Assembly: GCA_031002005.1 (NCBI GenBank)
Contig: CM061920.1
Span: 47,904,610 to 47,968,609, forward strand
Reading direction: 5' to 3'
Origin: Vandiemenella viatica
Lineage: Eukaryota > Arthropoda > Insecta > Orthoptera > Morabidae
DNA length: 64,000 bases
Notes under the pieces: generated by a model
The model's input: only the letters and a program-made list of their open reading frames with translations
Told to the model about the DNA's origin: nothing
Databases searched by the model: none
Program-made: the position numbers and the translations under genes
Shown here: positions 1 to 12,792 of the stretch, one piece after another
How positions within the stretch are numbered: the stretch's first letter is position 1
How the letters are laid out: every line of letters begins with the position of its first letter

Positions 1-3000
1 CTATAATTAAATTACGAAAATATATCACCCTCAACTTTCACAATTTAATAGTAGTTAAATTGATAATTTTAATGAAAAAGTTGTCATAACTTAAAAAAAG
101 TCGTACTATTATATAGGAAAGTTTCAGTAATTCTGAGTAAAATATGTTCCAGATGCTGATAATATACACATAGGCGAAAAATTAGGCCCACAAAAGTTAG
201 TGGGCTCTAGCATTACTTGCATTATTTTTGACAATTTATTGGTCCTCGGATTAAAAAAAGTTGAGAAACATTGCTCTATAGGATTCGAAGTCTGATTAAA
301 CAATATACAGAATTTTATTGTGATTCTGAAACCAGGTAAAATTCAACAATCTTGATGAATATATCAAATGATTTTTAATATTGACTTACATTTTTAAGCA
401 TCATTGTTAACGATTGCCCATTGTGGTGACAGATTTATTAACCTTGCAAAAACTTTAATAGGTATTAGATTCAAGCTTACATTTGCGGTTAGAGCTAATG
501 ACAAAACCTAGCAGTAACCACAAGCAATGTTTTTTGTTTACATGAGACACATCAGGGAAATCATCACAGAATATCATAAAAGTCACACTTTCCAGACAGT
601 CTATAAATACAAGTGACAGCTGGTGAAGTTAAGCTTTCAGGTTACAGCAGTGAAACTGAACAGGAGCATGCATAGCACACAGTGGGTGGATGACAGTGTG
701 GTTGTATAAAACGCAATAGGGCATGAGAGCATCTATCTTGAGTTCAAGTCAATTTTCGGACTTCTAATATTGGGGAATTAATTTTGGACCTCAAGACAGT
801 TATGTTAGAAGAAAAATAGTGAACTTTTAAATGTATAGTAAAGAAAATTATATGCTGTGACTAATTCAACCAGTGAATAATAATTTTTGAAACAAAAATG
901 AAACATTAACTTTCATTAAACCTGTAGTTGATTTGGTTTATTTCTAGATTGCTACTGCTACAATAATTATCTGCTGCAAGAAAAATAATGCAGTTATGAG
1001 ATAAATGTGTGATGGCTTTTAAGAAATTTTTCTTCTGGTGGTAAAACAATTTTGTTATGTTTTACTGGTTTAGTAATTAACTTGGTAACGGCTTGCACAT
1101 AAAACTATTGTTTTATACTGAATAATAATATCCGTAATAAATTCAGTCCTGTCGCGAAGCCATGTACACTGATTGCTTTTACTTGTTTATTAATGATGCT
1201 ATCAACAATAAGTGAGGTTATTACAACACTATACTTTTGACCCACCTCATGGAGGCATCGAGACTTCGTAAGTTATTATTTTCTTTTGGTCACCACAGTT
1301 GTGTGATGAACGTACTAAAATGCACTTACAATTCTCTGTGATTGTAAGTATTCACAAGTTCACAGGAATAAGCAACATGCAAAACACACAAATCAGAAGT
1401 ATGTAGTTGAACACCTTTTATTCCAACAGTTTATGTCTTACATTACTACGCCAACCACCAACTGAAATTAGATATCACTTGTCCGAAGATCACAATTTCT
1501 AATAAGTGGAAAGTTTAACCCCAAAATACTCTCCTTCAATTAGCAATACCTTAAATGCCCGTATAACAATTACGTCTCTGTGTATTTCCACATTGTCTGG
1601 CTCATCTTACATTAGCGAAGTTAAGCTAATAGTTGTTTCCCATCATGGTAGCTCATATTACGTATCCACATGCCCGGATAAGTCTCCCAATTTCCCGCAC
1701 TACTGCTACAAGAGCTAACATATAACTGACTGTGAGTCTAGCATAAAGTAGTGCTTCTCGCTCTGTGTTGATTATCAATACATGCACAGATACTCTTTAA
1801 TTGTGGATGGCTAGGTTATTGTAGTTTCACATGGTCTAGGCTGCATTTCTACCTAACCACAATCCCCTAAAAAAAAAAGGGGGGGGGGGAATCTGTTTAA
1901 GTTGATATAATGCCAGTACTGATAATTATGTTGAGGTAGTGGTATTGCAATCTAGAATTAAACCGTTGATTTAATATTCAAAAGAGAAGTTCAGATATAG
2001 TCAAATTAATGCTTTAGATGCTGGTGAATTGGAAGTATTTTTTGCAGTCTAAATAAGTAAAGAAACTTTTTCTTTATTTCATGATCCTCTCATTGGATAG
2101 TAAATCAAAAACCAATTTTCAAATATTCATAATTGCAGCCATGGTTTGATTCATTACGTCACAATAGCCATTTCTCCTATGGAAATTTATGGTAAGAAAC
2201 AGGTGCCATTAACATATTAATGATGAAGCAATAAACCATAACATAATTTCATGTCTTTTTATGCTAAATGCTGTAATGATTTAATGAGCTTGCGCACACT
2301 ATCACTTGTGTTGGAGATAATAGGTATTGTCAGGTTCTTCGGTGGTTTAATTAATACAGAAATTAATTAAGTAGTCCACCATGTCAGTTTAACATTTTTA
2401 TTATTATTATTTTCAAAACAACGTCAGTGATATTGTTCACATGCAAAGATACAATCCAGAGTTACTACTGACGTAGTTGCAAAGAGAATCTGTATAAACT
2501 GACTGTAAACTAACTCTGTCCTGCTGATTTCTTTATATAGGCTCTATCGAAATTTCTGGAATTCTTCAAAAGCTTCCGTGAGATATTTCTCGAACATTAA
2601 CAATTACTCAAACAATTAAACATATAAAAAACAATCAGAATTAATACATAATCACTTAACATTATTACAAAATAATCAGAAATGGAAATTAAAGATATTT
2701 AAATACAAAATTATTTACAGAAATCATTTTAAACTGTAGAAAATTGTCATGTAGACATCGTAACTTGCATTAATACTTGGAATTACACACATTTAAGCCA
2801 TTCTCTTGTACGGTTCTGTTCTTAAACATATTAAATGGCCTTTAAATAATTACTTTTCATAAAATAAAGTCTATATACACTGATTTACAAGAAATTGCAA
2901 AACAAACTTACCCAATCATATTCAAGCAAACTTTAGCTCACTACAAACACTTCATTAAATACAATTCTATTTAAAGTTCAGGTATGAGGGCTGTTACAAT

Positions 3001-3590
3001 ATGGTTAATAGTTTGTTTGATTGTTTAGTTTTGCAGGTTTGATTCTTCTACTAAGTCAATTCACAGGTCACTTTTAAGTTCACATCTGATTTATTTACCA
3101 AACACATACATCTATCCCATCCACCAACACTAATTATACTTATTCATCCCGACCGTGGATAATGCTATACAGTACTTCATTTCCTCCAAGCACAAGTTCT
3201 GACCACGCTTCTGACTATCGAGTCTACACACTGTGTTACCACTTCTCACTACTGCTAGCTTGTCGTTCATCACAAAGCACATCCTTAACGTGATTAGTGG
3301 ACGACACTTTATTACCTTTAGGTCCACTATACAATTATACAAAAGAAGACTGGACCACTCTACTATAACACGTGCCACGCTGTAACTTGTGCCCCACACA
3401 CACGGTAGCCAGCTTCACACCGACCATCACGGCAGCTAAGCTCAAACTGACTCAAAAATTACTTTTTGCCCCACGCGCCTCCGCTCATAACAATGCTTTG
3501 TGGCGACTTCAGCTTTAAAAATAATATACCTAGCTTAATACTGTATCGCCACAATGCACTTTCAAGAAAGTAATTGATTTCACAGATCTA
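1..3590. other. AT-rich intron sequence, no gene recognised
   Basis: Short ORFs occur on both strands but none shows a domain or plausible splice context. There is an A/G homopolymer run near 1869-1890. A segment around 2340-3560 is slightly less AT-rich and may be an old LTR-type element in reverse orientation, but I could not define its ends. Confidence 0.4.
171..281 (-). mobile_element. Possible hAT-type terminal fragment
   Basis: Read on the minus strand from 281, the sequence begins CAATGTTTCTCAACTTTTTT, which resembles the CAGTGTTTCTCAAC end common to hAT (Charlie/Buster-like) elements. No second end or target duplication was found, so this is weak. Confidence 0.25.
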
Positions 3591-4188
3591 CAGGGTGATT
3601 CAGGACGAATGGCAAATATTAATGGGAGTGGCAGTATAAACAATATTGAGTAAAAAAAGTTTATATAAGCATGTGTCTGATTTCCATTCATTTTGACGAT
3701 TCAGGTGCTGGAATGTAATGCATACCTTACCCCACTTGATTTTTGTGTGTGTGGAGATGGTTGGAAAATGAAGAATTCAAAGAAAAAATAAACACAAGAG
3801 CTAAATTACTCACTTGCATTATGACAATGCTACCCTCATAAAAGTAAACCAAGATGTAATCAGAAGAGCTACACGTACTGTTGTGAAGAGAGCTGCAAAA
3901 TGTATTGAAGTCGATGGTGGGATTGTTGAACATTTAATTTAAACTTTTGTAACATATATGTAAGTTTTTGCAATGATAAAGTACTTCAATAAGTTATTTG
4001 TGTGCTCTTGATCATTTCTGAGGTTTATTTTATGCATAACATTACAGCACCTGTATCTCCAAAATGCATGAAAATTGGATACATGTTTGTTTGAACTTTT
4101 TTTATATATATAATCAATATTGTTCATACTACCACCTCCTTCAATACTACTCAATATTGTTCACACTACCACAGCCTGAATCACCCTG
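3591..4188 (+). mobile_element. Mariner/IS630-like TIR element, deleted copy
   Basis: A 598-bp element is bounded by inverted CAGGGTGATTCAGG at 3591 and its complement ending at 4188, flanked by TA on both sides (3589-3590 and 4189-4190), the usual Tc1/mariner target. The similarity of the ends continues inward (GAACAATATTGA on both sides), and the right end carries this subterminal block twice in tandem. Inside, 3725-3935 (+) encodes LTPLDFCVWRWL and KCIEVDGG, matching the C-terminal part of a mariner-like transposase. The N-terminal and central catalytic regions are gone, so it cannot be autonomous. Confidence 0.7.
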
Positions 4189-4340
4189 TATAATAGTAAC
4201 AATATACTGTTTCTTGAATGCAGGTTATAATGGTAGGTGTGCAAAATGTATTTCAGTGTCAAAACATAAAATCTTTTCCAAAATTTAATACAGCACAAAA
4301 TAGTAAAAGTGTTAAAGTTAATCTAAATACTGCCACATAC

Positions 4341-4471
4341 CCGCTGATAAGTTGGTGGACAGTCAATGGGTACTGGGCAGATTTCTTCAGGATGTGAAGG
4401 GGGAGGTGTCACAATTGGTATGCAGCTGTATGCGGGGCATGGTAGTAACAAACCCTTTGTTTTAAAGGCAG
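4341..4471 (-). CDS. Exon: cysteine/proline-rich segment, last exon visible
   Basis: This 131-bp exon carries two bases plus 43 codons and leaves in phase 0. Acceptor is cttttttccag and donor gtatgt. Its translation starts AFKTKGLLLPCPAYSC and later has a proline-rich TPPPSHPEE and CPVPIDCPPTYQR. Four cysteines suggest the beginning of a VWC- or TIL-like module finished in the next exon. No matching acceptor with coding sequence was found between 4340 and 1, so the gene continues left of the window. A TIR transposon ends only about 150 bp away. Confidence 0.8.
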
Positions 4472-5164
4472 CTGGAAAAAAGAAAATCACATTAAAATAA
4501 TTAGTATGGTTTGTAAAAATAAAAGGATATTAAAAATACTGCACATAATTGCTGGAAAAATTTCATCATTAAGATAAATAAACAAAATGATTCATGGCAG
4601 TGTGCCCATGAAGTCCTTTTCCTCAGAACAGTTCAGGTCATAATTGAAACTCAGTATCATCCTTCTGGATGATTCTACATGCCAAAAGTATCTATTATGT
4701 ATAGAGATGAGCAAGTTTAGCAAGTGAATTAAATTTTTCCTTCTTAGTTTGGAAGTTATTATTATAAGAATCCAATCGATTTTGTCACTCACTGACTTAT
4801 GCTCGCCAAAACTGTAAAGTACTTCTCAAAGTCACAAAAAACTGAAATTATGTACACAGATAAAATTTTACCATCAAATCAAAAGAAAATTTCAAACTTG
4901 GTATTATATACATTTATCCCTCCTCTACCCCAAACATGAAATCATTTTTTACCCTAATGTCTTTAAATGCTACAAATTTCCATTAGAAATAAAGCTCACT
5001 AATCTTAACTATGTTTTCAATTTTACTTCCTTCCTCTCCTTGCTATGACAGTGGAATTCCGAATTTTTAACTGACTATGAGATTGCATCATCATAATAAC
5101 GCTGTACATCCTATATTTCTGCCACAAATCATAAGAAGAGTCAAAAATTGGTAATTTACCCTGT

Positions 5165-6068
5165 ATTTGTGCAATTGCAAACCCAAACATGAAATGTTTG
5201 ATACATATTTTTATATTAATTGCTTTGCTCTAGATGAACCTTTGAGTGTTATTCAACATGATCATTCCATTACTGTTGAGATTGCATCAGGAGTGTGTGT
5301 AAGTGTTGGAAGTGTCCATATCATTGTGTCAGATATACTTGGATACAGAAACGCATCAGCCAGATGGATCCACATTTTGCTCAACGAGGCACAAAAGAAT
5401 GTTTGGAAAGAAATCTGTCGATGAATTCTGAATCAATTTAAAGAAGCAGGAGAAGTTTCTGAACTGTATTGTCACCTGAAATGAAACAAGGGTTCAGTAC
5501 TATGTCCCAGAAAACAAGAGGATGAATATGGACTCATGGAAAGTTGGAGAGGGAACACCAATAAAGGCCAAGATGTGACTGTCCGCTGGGACGGTTATGA
5601 CAACGTTGTTTTGGGACTTAAAAATTGTATTGCTGAATGACTATTTATATACTTTAAAGACGATGCATGGAGCTTACAACTGCCAGCTGTTGGGTGATGC
5701 CAAACAATGTTCTGCAATCAACCAATTCATGGATGTCCACTTTCTTTATGGCAGTCCACAGCAGCACACAGCAGTTCTAGTTCTTGATAAATTTAACATC
5801 CACCTTACAGTCAACATTTGTTTCCATATGACTACCACATGTATGGTTCAAGAAGACACAGAGGTTGAACAGTACATGCGCAATTGGCTACTATGCCAGC
5901 AATCTTTTTTTTTTATGACGGGATCAGAAAACTTCCTATCTACTGGAGGAAAAGTATTTCTATTGAAGGAAACCATGTAGAAAAATATGTAAGTTTATTT
6001 GTGTTTTGTTTACAACAAAAGAAAATTGGATGAAAAAATTCCAACTTTTATTTCAATGACCCTCATAT
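5165..6068 (+). pseudogene. Mariner-family transposase relic
   Basis: Several frames together read as a decayed mariner transposase. A helix-turn-helix-like region lies at about 5240-5420. A central region reads TLFWDLKIVLLNDYL and MHGAYNCQLL (about 5600-5695), matching the mariner WD..G..L.DYL....TI.G.YY block. The C-terminal block reads FFYDGIRKLPIYWRK and GNHVEKY (about 5905-5985). The right end TTTCAATGACCCTCATA near 6068 looks like a mariner TIR. Stops and frameshifts are frequent and the second catalytic aspartate region is not readable, so the copy is dead. The left TIR was not found. Confidence 0.65.
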
Positions 6069-6739
6069 ATGCCTCAAATTTCTGTTTTGCATAGATGCCA
6101 GTAAGCTTGAAAACACATTGAATTTTATTTTGTTCCTATACTTAGTTTGGAAGATGTTTGTAAACCATTTACTCGGCACACATCTACTGTAACCATTATC
6201 ACTTACCGACGAACGCAACCTTTATTTAAAAAGAGAGTACACGTTATTAGTATTGAACATAGTCAACAGGTCCATAAAGACTTTGAAAATGTGGTATTTA
6301 AGTAACAGAAATACTGCCGAGTTATCAACCCAAACACTTGCAGTTGTGTGAGTGGAGACATAACTGACCATTACCACACATATATTCATATAACCTGAAT
6401 TCTGAATTGTTTTATCCACAGATTTACAAATGTGACTGTTAGATTTGAGCAATGATAAATCAGCTGAGTGATACCCATAGCGTCTCATATAACCATCAAT
6501 AATGAGCAAAAATTACTTCCAGACTCAAAATAAGTGATGATCATATGGAAATAACGAAATCTTGCAAAAAGTATCTGTAAAAAAAAGACCCAATCTCTAG
6601 ACAGTTTAGTGACAAAAAGTTTTGAGATCTTGCTCTGAGAGATTTCTTGACTCTATAGTGTCTAGTTTCTTAATTTTTTAAAAATATATCTTGGGTTCAT
6701 GAATTGTCGATTTAAAACAGATAAACAAGGTGACTTGTT
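6069..6739. other. Intron sequence, nothing recognised
   Basis: AT-rich, with only short unmatched ORFs on both strands; no repeat copy in this window matches it. Confidence 0.4.
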
Positions 6740-8060
6740 CATTATGTTTTCCATGTTTTAGTAAACTTGGAATTATATGTGTCAGAGATAGATATAGAAA
6801 CATTAATTGAAATCAAGGGTTATCATCATATGGGTTATCATCATATAAGAAGTAACTTGGAAAGTAAAAACACTGGTGGAATAGTCATATATGTTATTGA
6901 AAATCTCTCCTATGAGGTCATCAGGACTGATGTTAAACAAGTGGTTTGTGGATGGTAACTATCAAGGTATACTTGGATTCCCATTTATGGAGGACAGTTG
7001 TAGGTGTCTTCAGTTCTCCTACTAGCAGCAAGTTTATAGATAGGATCTTGATGGTAATGGAGAAATATTGGAAATCAGTCAAAATGATTGTATTAAGGGG
7101 GTGGAAGATGGAGGAGATTTCAACATTGATTAGTCAAAAACTAGGAATTTTATATCAAAAACTAGTAGCACAATTATTGGTCTATGCATGAAACAAATTG
7201 TTAATAAAATTAATAGGGTCACTTCCAATACTGTTAATAGGCAACTGCTGTTAAATAAATTAAAAATAATGTATATATATGGAAAGGACAGACAAAATTC
7301 ACCCAACACTCACCAAAGTAGAAGGGAGGAGGGCAATAGCAACACAAAACAACACACAAACAAGGAAATACAATATATCGGGTAAAACCCTTTTTGAAGT
7401 AAAAAGCAGTAGCTACGCTTGCACAAGTTTTGTGTTCGATTCAGCCACTGATAGAATGAAATGACCGTCAAGGTGGTGGGGGGAGCAACGATAATATAAC
7501 TGCGAGTATGAATCATAAGAAAGATTAAAATGGAAAATAATAATAATCATTGAAAAAATAATAGTAATAAAAATTATAAATAAGTAAATAAAATGTAATT
7601 ATATTTATATAATGATAATTATATTATATAATTATAATTATATAATTATTGGGTGTATTTTATCTGACCTTTCCATATTGCCACACGGCAGTTCTTTACT
7701 TTCATTGTTAAAAATAATGTATAATGTCACTAGTGAAATTTATACATGGTAGGGAAATTATTTAACAAACAGGTATCAAAGGGTTAGATTCAATAATGTT
7801 CCATCTAAAGAATAGTAAAACGAGAAGTTCCGCAAACAAGTAAATTGGGTCCTTTATTATTCATATTGAATTTAAATCACCTGCCAGAAACATTAAACAA
7901 TAGTAAAATTCACATGTTCACAGATGATACAACGATATATTATCATGGTGAAAATGAAGACAAAAATGATAGATGTGATAAATGACATGTTGAATCTGTT
8001 TAACGAAGGGCTAAATAAAAACTTGTTAAGACTGAATGTGGCTAAAACAATACATATAGT
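6740..8060 (+). pseudogene. CR1/Jockey-type LINE relic
   Basis: Positions 6767-7190 (+) read as decayed endonuclease-domain sequence (GGIVIYVIENLSYEVI). Positions 7745-7990 (+) give a decayed reverse transcriptase: RVRFNNVPSK, IGSLLFILNLNHLPE and HMFTDDTTIYY, the counterpart of the usual GxLLF...NDLP and FADDT blocks. The catalytic motif has TDDT where ADDT is usual. Between them lie AT-rich sequence and a Penelope-like tail fragment. It is non-functional, with multiple frameshifts. Confidence 0.6.
7285..7400 (-). mobile_element. Penelope-related tail fragment
   Basis: The stretch with cactcaccaaagtagaagg, gaggagggcaatagcaacac and atatcgggt aligns by eye with the tail shared by 12.5, 37.5, 40.7 and 58.0 kb (CACTTACCAAAGATGAAGGC, AGGAGGGCGAGAAG, AATATTTCGG). 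It is diverged and has no clear ends. Confidence 0.35.
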
Positions 8061-8086
8061 GATGGGGTTTTAAATAAATAAATCAC

Positions 8087-8105
8087 GGGGGGGGGGGGGG
8101 GGGGG
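8087..8105 (+). repeat. G19 homopolymer
   Basis: Nineteen consecutive G, a likely length-variable site between a LINE relic and a G-rich MITE. Confidence 0.9.
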
Positions 8106-8314
8106 CAAACAGACACAATGCATTCTGTTGAAATGAATGAAACTAAAATTCATTGGTTGAAACATCACAAATTACTTGAAGCAGTTATGAATAATACGCT
8201 TATGTTCATTATGTTTATAGATCACACATATTACATAAATTACAAAGTAGCAAAAAAAAGTAAATTTATTATACACAAGCATAATCAGTTCCATTAGAGA
8301 AGTCTCTCCCATAA

Positions 8315-8708
8315 GGGATTGTGCAAAAACTATGTGGCTTATTTTTTGGGGAGGGGGGGAAGGGGTTGGATGGAACGCTATGTTGGGCTACGTGGGGGGA
8401 GGTGGGGTTTCGAGGCAGGCCACGTTGCTTTTCGTTCATATTCTTTGTCATAGTTAAAATGAGATACAGGACACACAACAGCATGTAAATATTTATTTCT
8501 GCCATTTAATTATCCCCGTATGTAATTTTCGATAGTCTGACAAGAGAAAACAGTACAAATATTTTCTGGAGTTGATGGGGAAAAAGGCTACGTTCTACGT
8601 GGGAAGGGGGGGAGGGGGGGGGTAGAGGCAAAAGCCACGTCGGGCTATGTGGGGGGAGGGGGGTTCACAGGAGGCCAAAATGGAGTTACGTGGTTTATGC
8701 ACGATCCC
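8315..8708. mobile_element. G-rich MITE with inverted ends, copy 1
   Basis: The left end GGGATTGTGCAAAAACTATG and the complement of the right end (GGGATCGTGCATAAACCACG) form terminal inverted repeats. The interior has two inward G-rich blocks of the type CTACGTGGGGGGAGGTGGGG. A second copy occurs at 58628-59030 with the same layout. No coding sequence is present and a target duplication could not be fixed, so the superfamily is unknown. The element sits at the left edge of an RTE-like LINE. Confidence 0.55.
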
Positions 8709-10953
8709 TATACAACCATCTCATGACCATGCAAATACAATGTACCAACAAAAAGTACACCGTGATAAACACCCACACACCAACAAATGTAGATAACAAA
8801 AAGAAACCAGTAGAAACCACAAAATTCTGGGACAAAATTGAGAAAGTCATGGAAAAATCCCTAAAGAGGATGCAAAGATCTTACTTGGCGATTTTAATGC
8901 ACAACTCGCATAAGAAAAAGAATATCAGAAAACCATTGGTAAATATCCCATCCACAGACTCACAAAAAAAAGTACTTATTGAAAGGAGATTTGTTGAAAT
9001 ATGCCAACACAGCAACTTAAAAATCATGTTAACTTCTCTGAGGAAAGATTCATGAAAACAAAAGACCTGGAGATTCCCCATACCAGAACTTGGTGAATAT
9101 CAGATTGATCATGTTGCCATTTCTTATCCTCTACACAAAGAAGTCTATTAAGTTCAAGTATTCAGAGGGGCAAACATAGATACAGACCACTATTTACAAG
9201 AAATAACATGAAATTCACCCCAAAGTAAAAAAAAAAAAAAGACAGAGAAAAAACACCTACAAAAATTTGACACGAGGAAGATCAGGGAAACTAACCAGAG
9301 AGAAGAATTGGAGAAAGAACAAGCAGATACCTGGGAAAAAATTACAGAAAAGGCCAAAATACTAATACCACTGAAAAAGAGTACGAGATATCCTTGATGG
9401 GATTCAGAATGTGAGAAAGCACTATCGGAATGCAAAGAAGCTTTTCTTAAATACAATAGTAAAAAATCAGTGGAAAACTTGCAGCACTTTCATGAAATCC
9501 AAAAACAAGTGAGGAAATCATCAGACAAACAAGAAAAAGTACCTGAAGGACCAACTGGATTCCATCGAAGAAAATTTCTGCAGCTATAATACCCGAGAAT
9601 TTTATAGAACTATCACAGGAACAATCCGAGGATACACCCCTCAAAACTTATGCTGCAGGAAATCGGATGGTAAGATCGCACTAACTAATCAGTAAAATTG
9701 TGGAGAATTGTCTAAATACTTTTTTGAACTACTCAACTGCCCTGAACAACCATCAAGATTCCCAAAGGAAACCACCACCTACACCTATCTGGAACCCCTA
9801 CCACCATCAGAAGAGGAAATCCACAGACATATTCTCTAACGTAAAAACAACAAAGCACCTGGAGATAATGGTATTAATGTGGAACTATTGAAAAATCTTA
9901 GCCCAAATTCACTTAAAGAACTCACATAAATCATTACAGAGATCTGGCAGACAGAAAAATTACCCGAAGACTGGAAAAGCGACCTCATTCACCCACTACA
10001 CAAGAAGGGAGATAAAACAGTCATCAATAACTATCGAGGGATCTCCCTTCTTCAAGTTACATACAAAATTCTTTAAGCCTGTCTTCTCAAAAGAGTGCAA
10101 GAGCAACTTGACCACAAAATTGGGGAGTTCCAAGCTGGCTTCCGCACCTGTCAGAGCTGCACAGAACAAATATTCAATTTAAAATCTACACTTAAATATA
10201 AAGCACTCAGGAACAGCCCAGTCACTTGATCCTTTGTAGATTTCAAAAAGGCACATGATTCAATCGACTGGCAATCTCTCTTAAACATTCTCGAAGAGAA
10301 AAGGCTCGATCCAAAAACCCTAAACCTCACTAAACAAACACTCACCAGCACAACCTCCAAAATGAAATTCATGGGTGAGATATCTGAACGGTTTCAGATC
10401 AATAACAGCATTCGCTTCAACATTGTTCTGGAATGGGAGAAACACCAGAACTATTGGAAACGCATACAACTCAGACGACACAGGAATGGTATTAAAATTT
10501 CCTGCCTAGCCTTCAGAGGTGATTTAGCCATACTAGCAGATGATGAGAACACAGCACTTAAACAGACAGAAACATTCAAAAAATGCGCTGAAAGAGTAGG
10601 CTTACAAATATCCTTCCAAAAAACCAAGTTCATCTGTTCAAAACTCCATACTTAAAATCTTGTCACAAAACATGGCCAAATTGAGAGAGTCCCATACTTC
10701 AAGTATCTGGGAGAAATCATCAAACTCACAGGAGGAAAGAAAATAGCACAGAAAGTTCACATGAAAAACTTGGTAGAACCTACAACATATACAATAAAAA
10801 ATGTTTGTCCATACATAAAAAAAGTCAGACATTACAACACAGTTATCAAACCTGAAGCCCTGTACACCAGTGAAACTTTAACACTAAACAGAAAAGGTGA
10901 CCTAGAAAGCATTTTGAAAGAAGAATACAAAATTATAAAAAAGATCCTTGGCC

Positions 10954-10999
<46 letters not shown>

Positions 11000-11410
11000 A
11001 ATAAATAAATAAATATAGATGATGAATATAGATTTAAATCTCGAAAAGCAATAGAAACACTGTCAAACCTTGCGGCAGTCATCAGGAAATGAACATTAAG
11101 ATTCTATGGACATATCCACAGACTCCCAGCAACCAGACTCATTCGTAAAATTGTGACGTACAAAGAATAGCTATAAATTATGCCCTGGGTCCATCAGATC
11201 AAAAAAGACCTGGAAAAAGCCCACATAAACTCATCAGAAATCATAGACAGACAAAAAATTAACAAATGGGAAGTACCAACAGAGAATGAAGTCATTAAGA
11301 GACCAGGGACAAAGTGGACTGAAGAAAGGAAAAGAATCCACTGAGAAAATAATTGAAAGCTGTATGGAAACTTAGAAAACTGAATCGTTAAGGCTTTACC
11401 TGATCAAACA
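8709..11410 (+). pseudogene. RTE-like LINE (endonuclease-reverse transcriptase) relic
   Basis: Frames shift often, but the order of domains is complete. The endonuclease has LMTMQIQCTNKKYTV and IDHVAISYPL (8720-9150). A linker has WWDSECEKA-like sequence (about 9395). The reverse transcriptase has NNKAPGDNGINVELLKN (about 9850-9895), INNYRGISLLQVTYKIL (about 10025-10075), FQAGFR, FVDFKKAHDSIDW (about 10238-10275) and an ILADDEN block (about 10530). The C-terminal region (FYGHIHRLPATRLIRK, about 11100-11150) is the cysteine-poor tail typical of these LINEs. The match is to the endonuclease-reverse transcriptase group often called RTE/craft-like; the exact clade is inference. An expanded A-tract interrupts the C-terminal part. 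Confidence 0.7.
10955..11014 (+). repeat. A43 tract followed by (AAAT)n inside a LINE ORF
   Basis: Forty-three A (10955-10997) followed by about four TAAA units. It lies after KKILGPK and before the DEYRFKSRKAIETL part of the LINE C-terminus, so it expanded within coding sequence; it is not the element's 3' poly(A) tail. Confidence 0.85.
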
Positions 11411-11559
11411 GGGTCCAATTTCATATAATAATCATAATACTATACAAATTAAGTAAAGTATTATGTAAACCAGGACAAGCACTGTTGTTTAAAGCAATTA
11501 TGATGCATCACATAAGATACTGCTCCACATAAATAATTGTGGGGTGAAAAAAAATATAT

Positions 11560-11960
11560 ATGAAATAGGAAATTAATTTCAGTATGGGATTGAGTGCTGA
11601 TTTAAATAAAAGACAAACTAAAAATGTAAGTCAAATGTTAAAAGACTTAGGATGCTAATATATAGAAGACGGAAATAATTAAAGATTTATTGACTTTTAT
11701 ATACAGGTTGGAAAGTGGTCTGTTTCCAAGATATCTGTCTGGACCAAAAGAATAATGATGTACATAATTATAAAGCAGGCAAATCAGTTCCATCTGCCTT
11801 ATACTCAAAGTGGTAAAGCACAAAAAAGTGCTGCACAAAGGTTTAATAATGTACAATAAATTACTGGAAGAAATATAAAGGTCCAGATCTGTTGGAAATT
11901 TTAGAGAAAAGCTAACTAATTGGCTTAAGTAGAGTATAATTATTTTTTTTAAATACAAAT
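11560..11960 (+). pseudogene. CR1-like LINE 3' end fragment
   Basis: Plus-strand frames give HNYKAGKSVPSALYSKW and, further on, KGPDLLEILE then LTNWL, matching the closing segment of CR1/Jockey reverse transcriptase ORFs (LP..IK....L..FK..LK.WL). No reverse transcriptase core is present. Confidence 0.45.
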
Positions 11961-12487
11961 AACAAAGGATATGTTGAAGGTTGAGACAAGTAAAACGCAT
12001 GTGAGACACCGAAAACACATACAATATTTCAGTTTTACACCTTATTCATGTACTAGGGACTGAGTTATATGGTTCAGGAGGTGTGCAGATGCCAAAGTTA
12101 AGGTTTCTACCGGATTAAAACCTTGGCATAATGTTTTGTTCACGTGATGTATGAATTTTGAGGTATTTGTGTTAGCAACAGGCTATTTGAAAATAATAAA
12201 TCAATAGCAAAACTTTTATATATATTACTTGTATTACACAAAAGTCATGAATTCCTTAGCACATCTTTTAAAAATCAATAATTGATAACACTGAAAGAAA
12301 CCATTCTGTATAAGAAAGTGAAGGGAATACACACTGTAGAATGTAGACTCGGCACAGACCCAGATCTCATAGCCTTTAGTCATCAAAGAGCCATGAGGCT
12401 TGGACCTATTTCCACAAGAATTGTTTTTGTAGGATACTATCTACACATTGTCATAAATAAAATCAAGTATTACTCATATCTACATTG

Positions 12488-12652
12488 AGATAATGGAAAC
12501 AAAGAAACTGCCGTTGGGCACTAAGAATTAGATAGGATAGAAAAATACCCATCACTTACACAGATGAAGGCAGGAGGACGAGAAGAACACATACAAAACA
12601 CAAAAACTAACAAATTGCACAATATTTCGGCAGGCTCATACCAAATATTGTG

Positions 12653-12731
<79 letters not shown>

Positions 12732-12792
12732 GTGTTCTTCTCACCCTCCTGCCTTAATCTATGGCAAGTATTTTTCCCCTATCCTATCTAAT
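12488..12792 (-). mobile_element. Fold-back Penelope-like insertion with 14-bp target duplication
   Basis: The segment is flanked by TCATATCTACATTG (12474-12487) and TCATATCAACATTG (12793-12806), 13/14 identical. The left arm (about 12521-12600) is the reverse complement of the right arm (about 12730-12792), sharing GAAGGCAGGAGG and ATTAGATAGGATAG. The centre has GCACAATATTTCGG facing CCAAATATTGTGC, then a 74-T run. The same tail occurs at 37.5, 40.7 and 58.0 kb, and a diverged version follows a GIY-YIG remnant at 43.7 kb, which ties the family to Penelope-like elements. Confidence 0.6.
12656..12729 (+). repeat. T74 homopolymer
   Basis: Seventy-four consecutive T between the arms of the fold-back insertion. 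Length in any assembly is unreliable; it yields a meaningless poly-Phe reading frame. Confidence 0.9.

Noticed and set aside
10761..11000. 79-codon frame ending in a long poly-lysine run
   Set aside because: The lysines come from the A43 tract; the rest is LINE sequence.
12564..12791. 75-codon frame with a poly-Phe run
   Set aside because: Produced by the T74 homopolymer between the arms of a fold-back insertion.
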